From the NCBI GenBank assembly GCA_020744425.1, contig JAGMUV010000003.1, positions 372,001 through 436,000 on the forward strand: a DNA stretch of 64,000 bases. Direction: 5' to 3'. This document shows positions 46,100 through 56,496 of this stretch, piece by piece. The position numbers and the translations under genes were made by a program. The notes beneath the pieces were generated by a model. That model saw only the letters and a program-made list of their open reading frames with translations, did not search any database and was not told the DNA's origin. The DNA comes from Dactylonectria macrodidyma. Its lineage: Eukaryota; Ascomycota; Sordariomycetes; Hypocreales; Nectriaceae. Positions within the stretch are counted from its first letter, which is position 1, and every line of letters begins with the position of its first letter.

Positions 46100-46214
46100 A
46101 GCAGACGTATATTGAAGATATAGACAGTTATACGTATACAGTTACCCCATGTTACATGTTCAAAGAGTCTCAACATAGACTCTAACCGCCACAGCCCCCT
46201 CCTCCGATACATCA

Positions 46215-47452
46215 TCAATGCAACTTCTCGGCCTTCATCTCCGCCGCCAACACTGTCTCATCCCGATGCTGCAAAAGCGCAACCAGCGCACCCCCCGGCC
46301 CAGACAAACACAAGCTCATCACAACACCCCGCGTCAGATTCGCCCTCTCCTCAGCTCCGGACGGACGGACCTGCGACAAGAGGTACACAGCCCAGACCAG
46401 CGCCGCCGCCGATCCAACGTACAAGTCATACCGGAAGAAATCATGCACGACGGCCGCAGGCGAGGTCATCGGTGCCGACGAGTGCGGCAGCCCCGGGAAA
46501 AACACCTCCGCGAACGAGAGCGTCCGGGCCACGCCGGCGGGAAACAAACCCGGGTCGATGCTCGCGGTGAAGAGGACGGCGTACGTGCACAGCTGGCCCG
46601 TGACGGCGACGTTCCACGCGAAGCCGTATGCCCTCGACAGCGCCCTGCGGTCCAACTGCACTGGCGACGTAAACGCGTCCTGGCCTAGACTCGTCCGCTT
46701 GACGACGGCCGTGAAGACGGCCTGGCAGAGCACTACGTGCAGGGGGAAGGCTTGCCAGACGACGTTGGCCCATTGGCGTACGCCGGCATGCGCAAAGGGG
46801 TATGCGAGGAGGAAGCTGGGGACGAAGTAGCCCAGCGTAAACGCCGGTGCGACGGTGTGCAGGCTCGTAGGATCCCGCAGGCGTACGGTATCTGTCAAGC
46901 TGGATCTGGACGACACGACCAGGTGCAGGATGAAGAAGACGGGGACGACAAGACCGTAGCCAAACGTCTGCATCAAGAAGCCCCATAAGAGTGGACTGGT
47001 GACAGTGTTAGCATGAACATAACATCATCCAACCATCTATAGCCTCACCTAGAAAGAAGCCAACTCAGCTTGGCAACACGCTGGCTCTCGACCAAAAACA
47101 CAGTAAAAAGCGCCACGAGCTGCATGCCAAAGTAAAACGCAAACAGCGACAGCTGCGGCCTGGCCCCGTCGGCGACGTTGGCCCAGAAGACGTTGGCCGT
47201 GGCAAAGTACCGGTCGATGGCCGGGACGCCGACGTACCGACGCAGCAGGAGCCGGTCGGAGCCCGGAAGTAGGTGCGGCGACCCGTCGTCGGCGAGTAGA
47301 GGTCGCGCAAAGTCGACGTAGCCGCTGCGGATGAGCTGGCCGACCATGGCGTCGGCGCCGAAGAGTAGTAGGCCGGCGATGAGGGCCAAGGGTAGCACGG
47401 GGAGGGTGCGCTGGGGACCGGATGGTCCGGAGAGGGTTGGAGGCGACGGCAT
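46215..47452 (-). CDS. Multi-pass integral membrane protein of unknown function, 394 aa
   Basis: Model: complement(join(46215..46995,47049..47452)), 1185 nt; the 53-bp intron 46996-47048 runs GTGAGG to CCAG and joins LSWLLS|PLLWGFL. About eight hydrophobic helices are visible (LPVLPLALIAGLLLFG, LSLFAFYFGMQLVALFTVFL, FGYGLVVPVFFILHLVV, FTLGYFVPSFLLAYPF, LHVVLCQAVFTAVV, VAVTGQLCTYAVLFT, LYVGSAAALVWAVYLL, VVMSLCLSGPGGALVALL). It resembles a fungal family of membrane proteins often seen beside secondary-metabolite genes, but no catalytic residue can be named. It lies tail-to-tail with the DUF1989 gene and near the ASST-family gene; a functional link is speculative. Confidence 0.65.
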
Positions 47453-47933
47453 GGTCGTTTCAAGTAGAAGATTAGGCGATACTCAGAGAATGAGATGTTG
47501 GGTTGGATGGCAACTGCCAATGGATAAGATCAAGCCGGTTTGCAGTCGTTGGGGTCCGGCATGTCAGATGAAGATCTGTCAGATAGATCCTTGGCCATGG
47601 TTGCGCGGGTGGAGCCCTTACAATACTGGCCTGAACGAGGCAGACACCACCGTCACCTAGGTACATTAACCAGCCCAACGATGCCAGCAACATGTGCAGA
47701 CTTAAATCTCGGTCTGTTAACAAAAAATAGTGACATGAACCAGCCATCCGTCAACACCGTTGCAACGCCCAGAAACCCAATGCTGCCTCTGACATGAACG
47801 ACTTCTTGTTACCCGCCACAGCCATCCACTTCGTTCCCTTCATGGCAAGGTGCGCACCAGCACCGCCGCATCTCGAAACATGAGTCGTTATACCCAGCCA
47901 AACAAGTCGGATACCAGTCCTCCTCTGCCAAAT
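47453..47933. other. Intergenic
   Basis: Upstream region of the membrane-protein gene and 3' side of the chromodomain gene. No coding sequence, RNA or repeat seen. Confidence 0.4.
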
Positions 47934-48843
47934 TTACGCCGCTCGGTTCCCCTTCTTCTTGTTCTTCAGCCCCTCCCAGTACTCTGCCACAACCTCGCTC
48001 GCCGTCTCCTCGACCGCAGCCACTGGCAGCCATGTGTTCTCCGAGGCGTCGTAGCCTAGCCACTCGACCAGCAGGCGCTTCTTGTTGCGCGAGTGCTTGC
48101 GGATGGCGAAGATGACGAACAGCTCCGGGTCGACCGGGTTCAGCGGGCGCCCGCCGGCAGACTCCCAGTAGGCGAACAGGCTCTCCGGGGCGTCGCGGTG
48201 CAGGTTCTCCTCAGGCTCCCACGTGGCCTCGCCCTTTTCCCACGCGACCAGGACCTCGATTGCGTTGCCCTCCCAGCGGTGATCGAGGATGCCCGTGAAC
48301 ATGTATTGCTTGTCTCCGTCGTCGCCTTCGTAGTCGTCGTCGTTGTTGGTGGCTGCGATGGCGCCTTCACCCCGCTCCTCGGCATTATTGTCCAGGTCCA
48401 TGGTATGCACCGCTGAGTTTCGGACTGAGCGGCGTCTCACCTGGGGCGACAAGAGCCCATACTTGGACGCGCTTGGCGGAACAAGCGAGACATCAGCCAT
48501 GTCGACATCCTTATCCTGTTCGCCGTTGTGTTCGTCGTCGTTCTGGCTCGCGTCGTCATCATCGGCTGCGGGGCTAGACGAGCCGTCGCCAGGTTGGCCG
48601 CGCTGGTCGCAAGTCAGTCAGCCTTGCGCGACAACACAAGAAACAAGAGCACAGCATGATACATACCGGACTGGCTAGGCCCGAGCTCTGACGGCGCACA
48701 ACACCAAGCGCAAGCGGGGAGCGAACGCCTCCCTCGCCAAACATTGGCTTAGCCTTGTCCGTCGAAGGCGATTGCGCATCGGGAGCATCACGCGCTTGCT
48801 GCTTCAGAGGCGACGAGAAGATGCGGCCTATCAAGGAGTTCAT
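47934..48843 (-). CDS. Double-chromodomain-like protein, 281 aa
   Basis: Model: complement(join(47934..48602,48667..48843)), 846 nt; the intron 48603-48666 runs GTATGT to CCAG with a CTGAC branch. The N-terminal ~150 residues are disordered and acidic (AADDDDASQNDDEHNGEQD). A chromodomain sits at ~159-212 (YMFTGILDHRW, VLVAWEKGEATWEPEENL, LFAYWESAGGRP), keeping the W..…WEP.ENL signature. A second, divergent chromo/chromoshadow-like unit is at ~220-270 (LFVIFAIRKHSRNKKRLLVE, WLGYDASENTWLPVAAVEE). Chromodomains bind methylated histone tails; two in tandem suggests a chromatin reader or HP1-like partner. It differs from canonical HP1 in the first-domain aromatic residues, so methyl-lysine binding is not certain. 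Confidence 0.72.
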
Positions 48844-49251
48844 GATGGGATTAAAAGTCCGGGGGAAGATGATTGGGTCATTCAATTACATCTGACATGC
48901 AACAGGAGAAGAGCGAGCGTGAGGGAAAAGATGTCGCAAAGTCGTGATTCGGTTCTGTTCTGTCATATAACGCAAGGAACATCCAGCTCCGCCGAACCCA
49001 CGCCGCACCCAGAAGTGGGCGGAATGACGCGCCTTCCGTCCGCGGGGGAATCTCACACGGTTGCACGTGACTCCTCGCCAATTCCGTACTCAAACAACCA
49101 AACAATGCCAACGAGAGGAATGCGCTGACAAACGGCAGTGAGTGAGTGAGTCAATGATTCGTTCGCTCACCACCACGATCTTCGCATGCGATGAGCAAAA
49201 AAGGCTACGTCCATTGAGGCAGAATCGATTGCCTAAAACGCAAAAAAGAAA
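48844..49251. other. Promoter region of chromodomain gene and 3' flank of tRNA
   Basis: No gene. A short GTGA-type microsatellite (GTGAGTGAGTGAGT) lies at ~49138-49152. Plus ORF 48772-49128 overlaps the chromodomain start and is not supported. Confidence 0.4.
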
Positions 49252-49342
49252 GGGTCTGGCCGGGGATTGAACCCGGGACCTCTCGCAAGCTATGCTGTAG
49301 GGTTTACCCTAAGCGAGAATCATACCGCTAGACCACCAGACC
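49252..49342 (-). tRNA. tRNA-Pro (anticodon AGG) with ~19-nt intron
   Basis: On the minus strand the acceptor stem GGTCTGG/CCAGACC pairs fully with discriminator C. An A box (TGGTCTAGCGGT), the anticodon stem CTCGC/GCGAG with loop TTAGGG.T, and the T arm CCGGG-TTCAATC-CCCGG (B box GGTTCAATC) are all present. The anticodon reads AGG (Pro, CCU family after A34 editing). The intron TAAACCCTACAGCATAGCT follows the position 3' of the anticodon; its CCCTA can pair with the TAGGG loop, the usual A-I helix of eukaryotic pre-tRNAs. Confidence 0.92.
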
Positions 49343-51160
49343 GACCAAATCTTGGAGACTTGACTTGTTGATGGAGAGGCGGAGAATTATCAATAATCAT
49401 AGTCGTTGTGTCATTAGTGCAGATTCTCCAGGTGTAGGGTAGTGTTCACGCAGGTTGTTGAAGACCATTGACAGGAAACGCCTACTCCCCTATCATTACA
49501 TTGAGTTTTTTTCTTCTTCTTTCCAATATCCGAATGATGCAGATACCGCACAGCGGCTGCACCTTGGGTTGTTGAAATGTTGTACACCACGGATCACCTT
49601 GTACAAATACTCATTGTCTTTTCCTTCAGGCCACTGTATTCGGAAAACGGCACACAAATGAATTCTCAATTCTCATTCCCACCCGCTTAATTGATGGCGC
49701 ACCTATATATATTGAGTGGTATACACATGATTAATAAACAGAAACTACAGTTCTGATATTGGATTTTGAGGTGGATGCATTCTTTGAACGATGATCACAA
49801 ACACTCTAGGCACCTGCTCCAGACAGCCACAGACGCATCAACGATCGAGGCCTTGTTTCGCCGTAAGCAGCGGTCTTGCTACTACGACATTGGGGAAACA
49901 AAAAGCGCACGTAGTTAGTATATCATTGTTAGAGCTATAGGAACTGATTCGTCTACTCTATACCCGATGAGATACCCATCAATGACCGAAACGATCACAA
50001 AGTCATTTACTAAAACATGCTCCAGTCACAAGTTCACAAAAGAAACGACACAGCCTCCAATAAGTAGATACTGAGGCAAGCTGACCGGGCCTCGAAATGC
50101 CATCAAGGTCCCATCCCAGTCCCCCAGGGTTCTCCACAAACCCAAAACACCCACCCTAGCTCAGGACACAAACCAACCCCGGGAAGCAGTGAGCTCCCCC
50201 CCGGACGCGGGCCGTGCCGCAAGTGCAGCGGTATTCAGTCTTTATTCGGAGATTTTGTCATATTTGACGAGATTCTAGAGAAAGTTTGGGCATTGGCGAT
50301 GGTTAAGTTCGAGGACAGGGGTGGATTGGAATTGCGGAAGCTGAGGAAAGCGAGAAGCGGAAGCGGGTGGATTTGCCAAGTGAAGTGGGTGGGATGGAAC
50401 AGGTCACCAGGAGATGGATTGAGTTTGGAGGCTCTTATGAAACGCAAGAGTCCAGTATGCCATCTGAAAAGCAAGTGCCTTGGCACCCAAATAGTGCATT
50501 ATCCTGTCAGCGCACGCCAACGGTCATGTTGCGCATCGACGCCGAGCAAAAGGTGGCGGATCTTGGATGGATCTGGCAGTGGAGCTTGGCAGAAGTTGAG
50601 ACATGGGGGAGTAGAGAAGGGTAGCACGTGATTGAAGACGCTCTCAGAGTTGTCTTTCACACGGCAATGGACTCCCCGATTGACAAGATTGACTCGGGAG
50701 ATGTTGTCCTCTAATTATTACGTATTCCTTGAATTGACTGCGTCTCTTCGGACCAGCGCCCCGAAGCGTGGCGTTTTGTAACCGCGCAAGGCGCATCGGG
50801 GACGGGAAATCGCGGGAGGGGACATGCAACGGAGAGTCAAGCCGTACGCCGACTCCCTGCAAGCGCTTCCCTGGTAAAGGCGATTCCCTGCCTCCCAATC
50901 GCCGCATCCATGCAGAAAGCGTGCAGTATGGCGTGAGTTGGGATCCCGGAATTGACGTCTGACAGCTTTGCCAGCATTACAAGCTTACAGAGGGTGCAAG
51001 CGGGATCGATCTGGCATGTGTAAGGCGAGCGCATGCATCTCGCGATTTAGTTACTCGTCATCACTGGCGGTTGGCGCAAAACGAAAGAAGTGTTGGGATA
51101 TATAAGTGAGAAACATGGTAATACGCGAATCGGCCTTTTCTTTCCTCCCGTGTAGCCTTC
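49343..51160. other. Intergenic, ~1.8 kb
   Basis: No gene supported. The small plus ORFs at 50293-50631 and 50367-50624 lack motifs. 49.45-50.05 kb is AT-leaning. No repeat or further tRNA found. Confidence 0.4.
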
Positions 51161-52057
51161 CTAGTCCACCAGGTTGTAGATCTTTTGGATGTCGGCCAGG
51201 ACAGCTTCGAAGTCGATCTTGAGATCCTTAAGCAGACCGTCCTTGAAGCCAAAGACCCAGCCGTGGACCACGGGGTATTTGTTCTTGCTGTAAGACTGCT
51301 GCACGTCAGCCGACTTGATGACGTTGCGGCACTGCTCGATGACGTTGAGCTCGACCAGGCGGTTATATCGCTGCTCTTGGTCCTCGATGGCATCGAGCTC
51401 CTTCTCGTGCAGGCGGTAGACGTCGCGAATGTTTCGCAGCCAAGGGTTGAGAAGGCCCAGGTCCTTGGGAGTCATGGCGGCCTTGACACCACCGCAGCCG
51501 TAGTGGCCGCAGACGATGATGTGCTTGACGCCCAGGTGGCGGACGGCGTAGTTGATGACGCCCATGGCGTTGAGGTCAGTGTTGCAGACCAGGTTGGCAA
51601 TGTTGCGGTGGATGAAGGCCTCACCGGGCTCGAGGCCGGTGATTTGCTCGGCGGGGATGCGCGAGTCGGAGCATCCGATCCATAGGTACTCGGGGTTCTG
51701 GCCCTCGGCGAGGTCAACGAAGAAGTTAGGGTTCTTCTCCTTCTTGTTAGCGGCCCAGGCGCGGTTGTTCTCGAACAGCCGGTCGTGGCTCTGCTCAAGA
51801 TACTTGGCGATGTCCTCGTCGGCCATGTTGTTATGCCAGGTGCTGACGCTGATGGGAGAGGAAGCAGGTACTGGGTGGTGGCCGGTACGGCGTGGCGTGG
51901 ATACAGAGGGAGATGACGAGAGAAGGCGAATTGGTTGAGGGCGTAAGCGACCAGGATTGAAGGACGGACGGAAGGACGAAAGACGAGAGAGTGGAAGGGA
52001 AGAGAAAGAAGAGAAGAAGGAGGAGGCAGAAGAAGAGGGGACCCGGGTGAAGATCAT
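51161..52057 (-). CDS. Beta-class carbonic anhydrase with mitochondrial-type presequence
   Basis: A single exon of 298 residues. Interconverts CO2 and bicarbonate, feeding carboxylases and, in fungi, CO2 sensing. The beta-CA signature is complete: zinc ligands C129, H185 and C188 (IGCSDSRIP; VCGHYGCGG) and the D131/R133 dyad in CSDSR. EPGEAFIHRNIANLV and the C-terminal VVHGWVFGFKDGLLKDL are conserved. Start: ATG 52057 gives a 77-residue Ser/Arg/Pro-rich, acid-free presequence (MIFTRVPSSSASSFFSSF) typical of mitochondrial import; a second in-frame ATG at 51826 (MADEDIAKYL) would make a 221-residue cytosolic form of normal length. The frame is also open upstream of 52057 to 52402, without a convincing earlier start. 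Leaky or alternative starts could give dual targeting (inference). Equivalent to the yeast NCE103 class. Confidence 0.88.
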   Translation of the reverse strand: MIFTRVPSSSASSFFSSFSSLPLSRLSSFRPSFNPGRLRPQPIRLLSSSPSVSTPRRTGHHPVPASSPISVSTWHNNMADEDIAKYLEQSHDRLFENNRAWAANKKEKNPNFFVDLAEGQNPEYLWIGCSDSRIPAEQITGLEPGEAFIHRNIANLVCNTDLNAMGVINYAVRHLGVKHIIVCGHYGCGGVKAAMTPKDLGLLNPWLRNIRDVYRLHEKELDAIEDQEQRYNRLVELNVIEQCRNVIKSADVQQSYSKNKYPVVHGWVFGFKDGLLKDLKIDFEAVLADIQKIYNLVD

Positions 52058-54015
52058 GAGGTGGAGATGATGCGTAGCAGCGTGGGACAGCCGTCGCGTA
52101 CAAGAATAGAGATGATTCGGGAGAGAGAGAGCAATCGCTAGCTCTGGCACAACCCCTGAAGGTTCGCTCGGCGATAAAGCCTGATTGCGGAGATGACTAC
52201 CTAGGTTCTTCGGTTGCCGTGGGAAGCTTTGGGGGTTGGTGGTTGGAGGTGGTGGTGTTGGTGGTGCCGTCGTTCGGGGGTTGTTCGCAATTTGTTGAGG
52301 GTTGGTTGCACCTGCGTCTGTGTCATGCAGCAAGCGGCAAGGCCTGGTTTTCTGGATGGGTGGGATGGTGGATGACCGATGGCTGGCGAACAGAATTGAC
52401 AAGGCAGGTGCGGCACCGGGTGGTTGGGTGGGTGGGACGAACTGCTCCTTCCTTCCTTTCCCTTGATTGCTCCTTCTTCTCGCTGCTCTTTCCCTTTGGC
52501 TCTCAAAGGCAAGTTAGGTATCTTGTGAGTCTCCAATGGAGCTTGCCCTGCGAATGGAAGCTGCGGTACTTGCCGGGATTACGTCGGTGCGCTTTCCACT
52601 TCAACAAAAGAAAAAAAATCCATTGGGCCCAATGCCGAACCCTAGCCCTCTCTCAAATGGCTTCAACCGGCGCAAACCACTAGATGCCGAATCAATTGCG
52701 ATAGCCCGTGGTTGGGGATGCACTAATACAGTACAAAATGATGAAGATCGTCATCGAGAGATCACTTTCAACTACCAAATCGTGCTTGGGCCAGGAGCTG
52801 GTAGGTGCGTTGTTTCCTGCTTGATGCGCAACCGGCAATTGCCTTGTTCCCCCTGCCCTGGAAGAACCCCTGAACATAATTGCCCCTCCCCGCAAGCTGA
52901 CGGACAAATCCCCTCCATCTCTCTGGCTGGCTGGCTTCCTTTACCCCTCCAGTAGGTTAGGTATTTTACCCCTCCCCATACGTATCATTCATCCCACGCA
53001 AATCGTTACAAGGACTGTCCAAGCCCTGTCCTTGCGTCTTTAGTGCATGTGCACCGTTTCCTCGGGTTGACCCGAGAGAGCGCCGGTGGCTGTTTTCGCT
53101 TGAGATGGGACCGATCCTATTTGCTGCTTGCGTGCTGTCAGAGCCGGTCAGCGGTGAGTTGGCGCTCACGAGGGGTTTAATAGCAATAGAAGGTGGGATT
53201 TCTTACCGCGGGGTTGTTTTGCTCGTTGTTGGAAATGTGTTTATCGATGTGACACTGGAAGTTCATCACATTACCCCTCTGTATCATCCATCCATCAGCC
53301 CTCTGTCCTCTTTCTCGAGGTTGTACTGCCGACACTTGCTTTGCCTACCTCGTTCGATGTCCTAACTGACCATGTCCCGCTCGGTGGATCTCACGAGGCC
53401 TTTTTTCCCCCTTCCTTTTGTTCCTTTTCTCTGCTCTAATGGCGCACCGTCGCGCATCGTCATCGCACCATCTGTGATCCATTAGCCCCGCGATTGGTTG
53501 CCCAATCTGACGGTCAACCTCCGAGATGCAGATGGAACTCCGAGGACCACACCTGCCTCATCCCCGTGACACCATCTCCTCTGAGTTGCATCTCTTCCGG
53601 TATTTTATCTGGTTTTCTGTTTCCTCACCTGGACAGCGAGAAGCTAGTGCCAACATGAATAAGTGTCAGTCACTGCAACCAAGACAAAGAGCTTCAAAAG
53701 CCACAATGAATCATTTTGCTGTAAATCTGCCATCTAGTTTTTAACGCTGCCTAACCTGCTAAGAATCGCACCAAGGAAAATCCCACACAATCACCCCTGT
53801 GACACTTATCCCGACACCATATCTCTCATATCTCTCATCATTCATGTTTCGCATGTCCGCGGACTCTGCTCTCGAGTGGGGGTTCTCCGCATCGTCGCAT
53901 CAACTACTCCCCCACCAAAGTCCCATTTCACACCACTCGTCTCGTCTATTCTTACCAACTCATCCGTTTCACCCATCCACATCACTCTGCCTTATCCATT
54001 CCCCCCATACAGGCA
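52058..54015. other. Intergenic, long promoter region of the carbonic anhydrase
   Basis: 52.2-52.5 kb is G/T-rich on the plus strand (long pyrimidine/Pro-Thr ORFs on the minus strand), as expected for a leader or promoter. The remaining 1.4 kb holds only short ORFs. No RNA, repeat or mobile element recognised. Confidence 0.4.
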
Positions 54016-56496
54016 TCACTCGCCCCGTCTCTTTTTCCTCTCTCGCAACATCCTAGGCAACGCAGTCCGGGCAGAGTCTCGGTCGAGTTGCAATCCCTTC
54101 TCGAACGCATCGCAAACGCCCTGGCCAACGCCCTCAAAAAACATGAGCTGCACAGTGGCCAAAATCCTTGTTTGCACATCCGAAAGCATTTGATCCTTTT
54201 CAATGACCAGGTGGCGAGCTTCGTCACCCTTGATTTTGGCCTCCCTCATGTTCTGGGCCGCCTCTTGAGCGCACCTCCTCTGCGCCTCTGTTTTCTTGAT
54301 GAATATATGCTCTAGCTCGGGCATTATATCGTCTGTGACTTCAGCGGCGACGTTGTTCGTTTCTTCTGTGACATCCTCAGGTGTCTCTGGACATTGCCCT
54401 GTGCAACAATGCTGACGACGTTTGTTAAGATAAGCCTCGCGTTGCTCCGCCTTTCTGTGATTCTGGAATTCCTCCTCATAAAGCCTTTCTTGATCCTCCA
54501 CAGTATTCCTCAACATCTTGATCTGATCCTCCAGCTCACGGGCCGTAGCAAGACTCTCCGCCGACAGCTCGTCAAAGTCCAACTCAGAGAGCTTTTTTCT
54601 GATCTCGATAAACCTGGGGGCCATTTCTTGCATCTCTGTGAGTGCACCTGGGGCGATATCAATTCGAGAGTGACGTTTGTATGTCTTCTTGCTCGGGGGT
54701 GCTGGCTCTTCCTCTAGGGTAGGTGGACTGTCCGTCCAATGAGCTTTTGATCGCTTTCTCTTTAGTGAACTGTTTGCAGTTGGTGTGGTAGGTAATGACT
54801 GCGTTATCGAGAGTTTAACTGGAAATGTCCCATGGGTTTGTTGACTACTAGGAGTGCGTAGGCTGTTGGATAGACGATGAAAAATGACACCACTGTCGAC
54901 GCTGACTGGGCTGTCATCCTCTAGAGGACTGTCATTACTCCGAGGATTGTCATCCCGTCGAGGACTGCCGTCTCGTCGAGTCCCGTCGTCTCGAGTTCCG
55001 CCGTCTCGCCGAGGTCTGATATCTCGTCGAGGCTTGTCATTCCCCCGAGGACTGCCATCCCGTCGACGACCATCATCCCGCCAAGGACTATGATCCCGTC
55101 GAGGAATATGATCCCGTCGAGGACTGTCATTGGTATGATGGGGGGGACGTCTCCGCGGTATCTGAACACTCCCATGAACTGGAGTGGTTCTCTGGTCGTC
55201 TAGTTGGGCGACTTGGCGGTGAAGTTGGTCCCTAGCCTTGGCACTCTGCCACGACTCGGGGTGGATATCCCTGCTGTCCATCCACTCAACCATTCCGAGG
55301 ACAACGGATACTCCGCTGTGCACACTGAGTTGGTCGGACGGCCCCATCTGCCGTCATGTTAGGAAACTCGAAACCAATAGAAGTTGTGGACTTTGACTTA
55401 CAACCACCTTCCAGTCAAGCTTCCACCCTATAAAATTGGCCTGTACCCACGCCCTGAACTTGGATCTGAGCTGGTCGCGCCGTAGAGATTCTTCACCGGC
55501 ATACGCCGGGTCGTAGTGTCGGACGGTGAGGGTCTTTGCGACTTCGTTGGGCCAAAGCGAAGCCAAGGTCCAATGTCCTTGTTCCCAGGTGTGGAAGATG
55601 GCCGCTATGGACTCTTTTCTCTGCCGGATCCCGTTGACAACCCTGTCGGTTTCGGCATGATCTGCTTCAGTGGGAATCCGTGTGGAGCTGAAGCACTGGA
55701 AGTAGTCTGGGTGAATCAAGTTGATGTCACCGCGGGCGCTTGGCTTGAAGCGGCGTTGAAGGAAGTTGATGACGTTTGCACTGAGAGGCTGATCAGGGTT
55801 TCCCACTTGATAGAGGGCGGTTTGGTGTAACCCAGGACGAAAGCCGTCCTCCTCCGGACCGAATAGTGGCGAGTTGGCTGCTGTATGCGTGGAATCTGAC
55901 GTGGTGACATCGCTCAGGTGCTGCTCGGGGTAGGTTGCATCACCAGCCGAATCCTGGCGCCAGGAAGCTGTGTTGCCGACTAACGCCTTCGGGCTGAGTG
56001 GCGGAGGAATTTTGAATTGGACCTGGGCTCGGGCTGCCAGATCGGGGGCGAAGTGCCGCCGCATCAAGTTGAGGGCTCTCGTTGACGTGGAAAGTTTCCA
56101 GGCGGCGGTGTTAGACTCGGCTGATGTAGCAGCCGCGCGGATGAAGCCGTGTATTTGGAGGCTATAGAGAACCGGCAGGCTGGTGATTTTGTCCTGGTGG
56201 TGCTGGGCGATGATGGTCATGGCACGGATGTTGCAGATGTCCACGTCGGTGACCTTGATTTTTTTGCTGGCGTCAAGATACCAGCTACGGGGCGGCAGCC
56301 ACTTATCAAACCCCCACTCCTTGTTTAGGAAGGACTCGTACTGCCGGATGACAGAGCGGTCGCTGGAGATGTGACCCACCGAATCCTCCCGTAGGAGCTG
56401 CTCCAACGCGGGGGAGGAGGACAGGGAAGCGGTGGAACCGCCGCCCGGCCCGCTGGGTTTGGCATTTTTACGAGGGGATGTCGAGGTACGCGGCAT
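54016..56496 (-). CDS. Ulp1-like (C48) protease-domain protein with Cys-to-Ser active-site change, 808 aa
   Basis: Model: complement(join(54016..55347,55402..56496)), 2427 nt. The 54-bp intron 55348-55401 starts GTAAGT, has CTAAC and ends GGCAG; it joins WKVV|MGPSDQ in phase 0. The region ~190-385 resembles the Ulp1/SENP catalytic domain: H308 (GHWTLASLWP), D329 (RHYDPAY), then DQLSVHSGVSVV, where Ulp1 enzymes have Q…DCGV. The nucleophile position is S376 and the preceding D is H. Spacing H-D 21 and D-S 47 fits Ulp1. Downstream: an Arg/Asp repeat region (~428-510) encoded by an 18-bp minisatellite, NLS-like KRKRSK and SKKTYKRHSR, and a coiled coil (~610-690). It may be a pseudo-protease that binds SUMO, or a relic. 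Start ATG 56496 was chosen as the first after the leader. Confidence 0.7.
54905..55140 (+). repeat. Coding minisatellite, 18-bp unit, about 11-12 units
   Basis: Units like CGAGGACTGCCATCCCGT repeat head to tail inside the C48-like gene with one 33-bp variant unit. Because 18 is a multiple of three, the frame is kept; on the coding strand each unit encodes a hexapeptide of the type SPRRDx. Unit-number changes would lengthen or shorten the Arg/Asp linker without frameshift. Confidence 0.8.
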
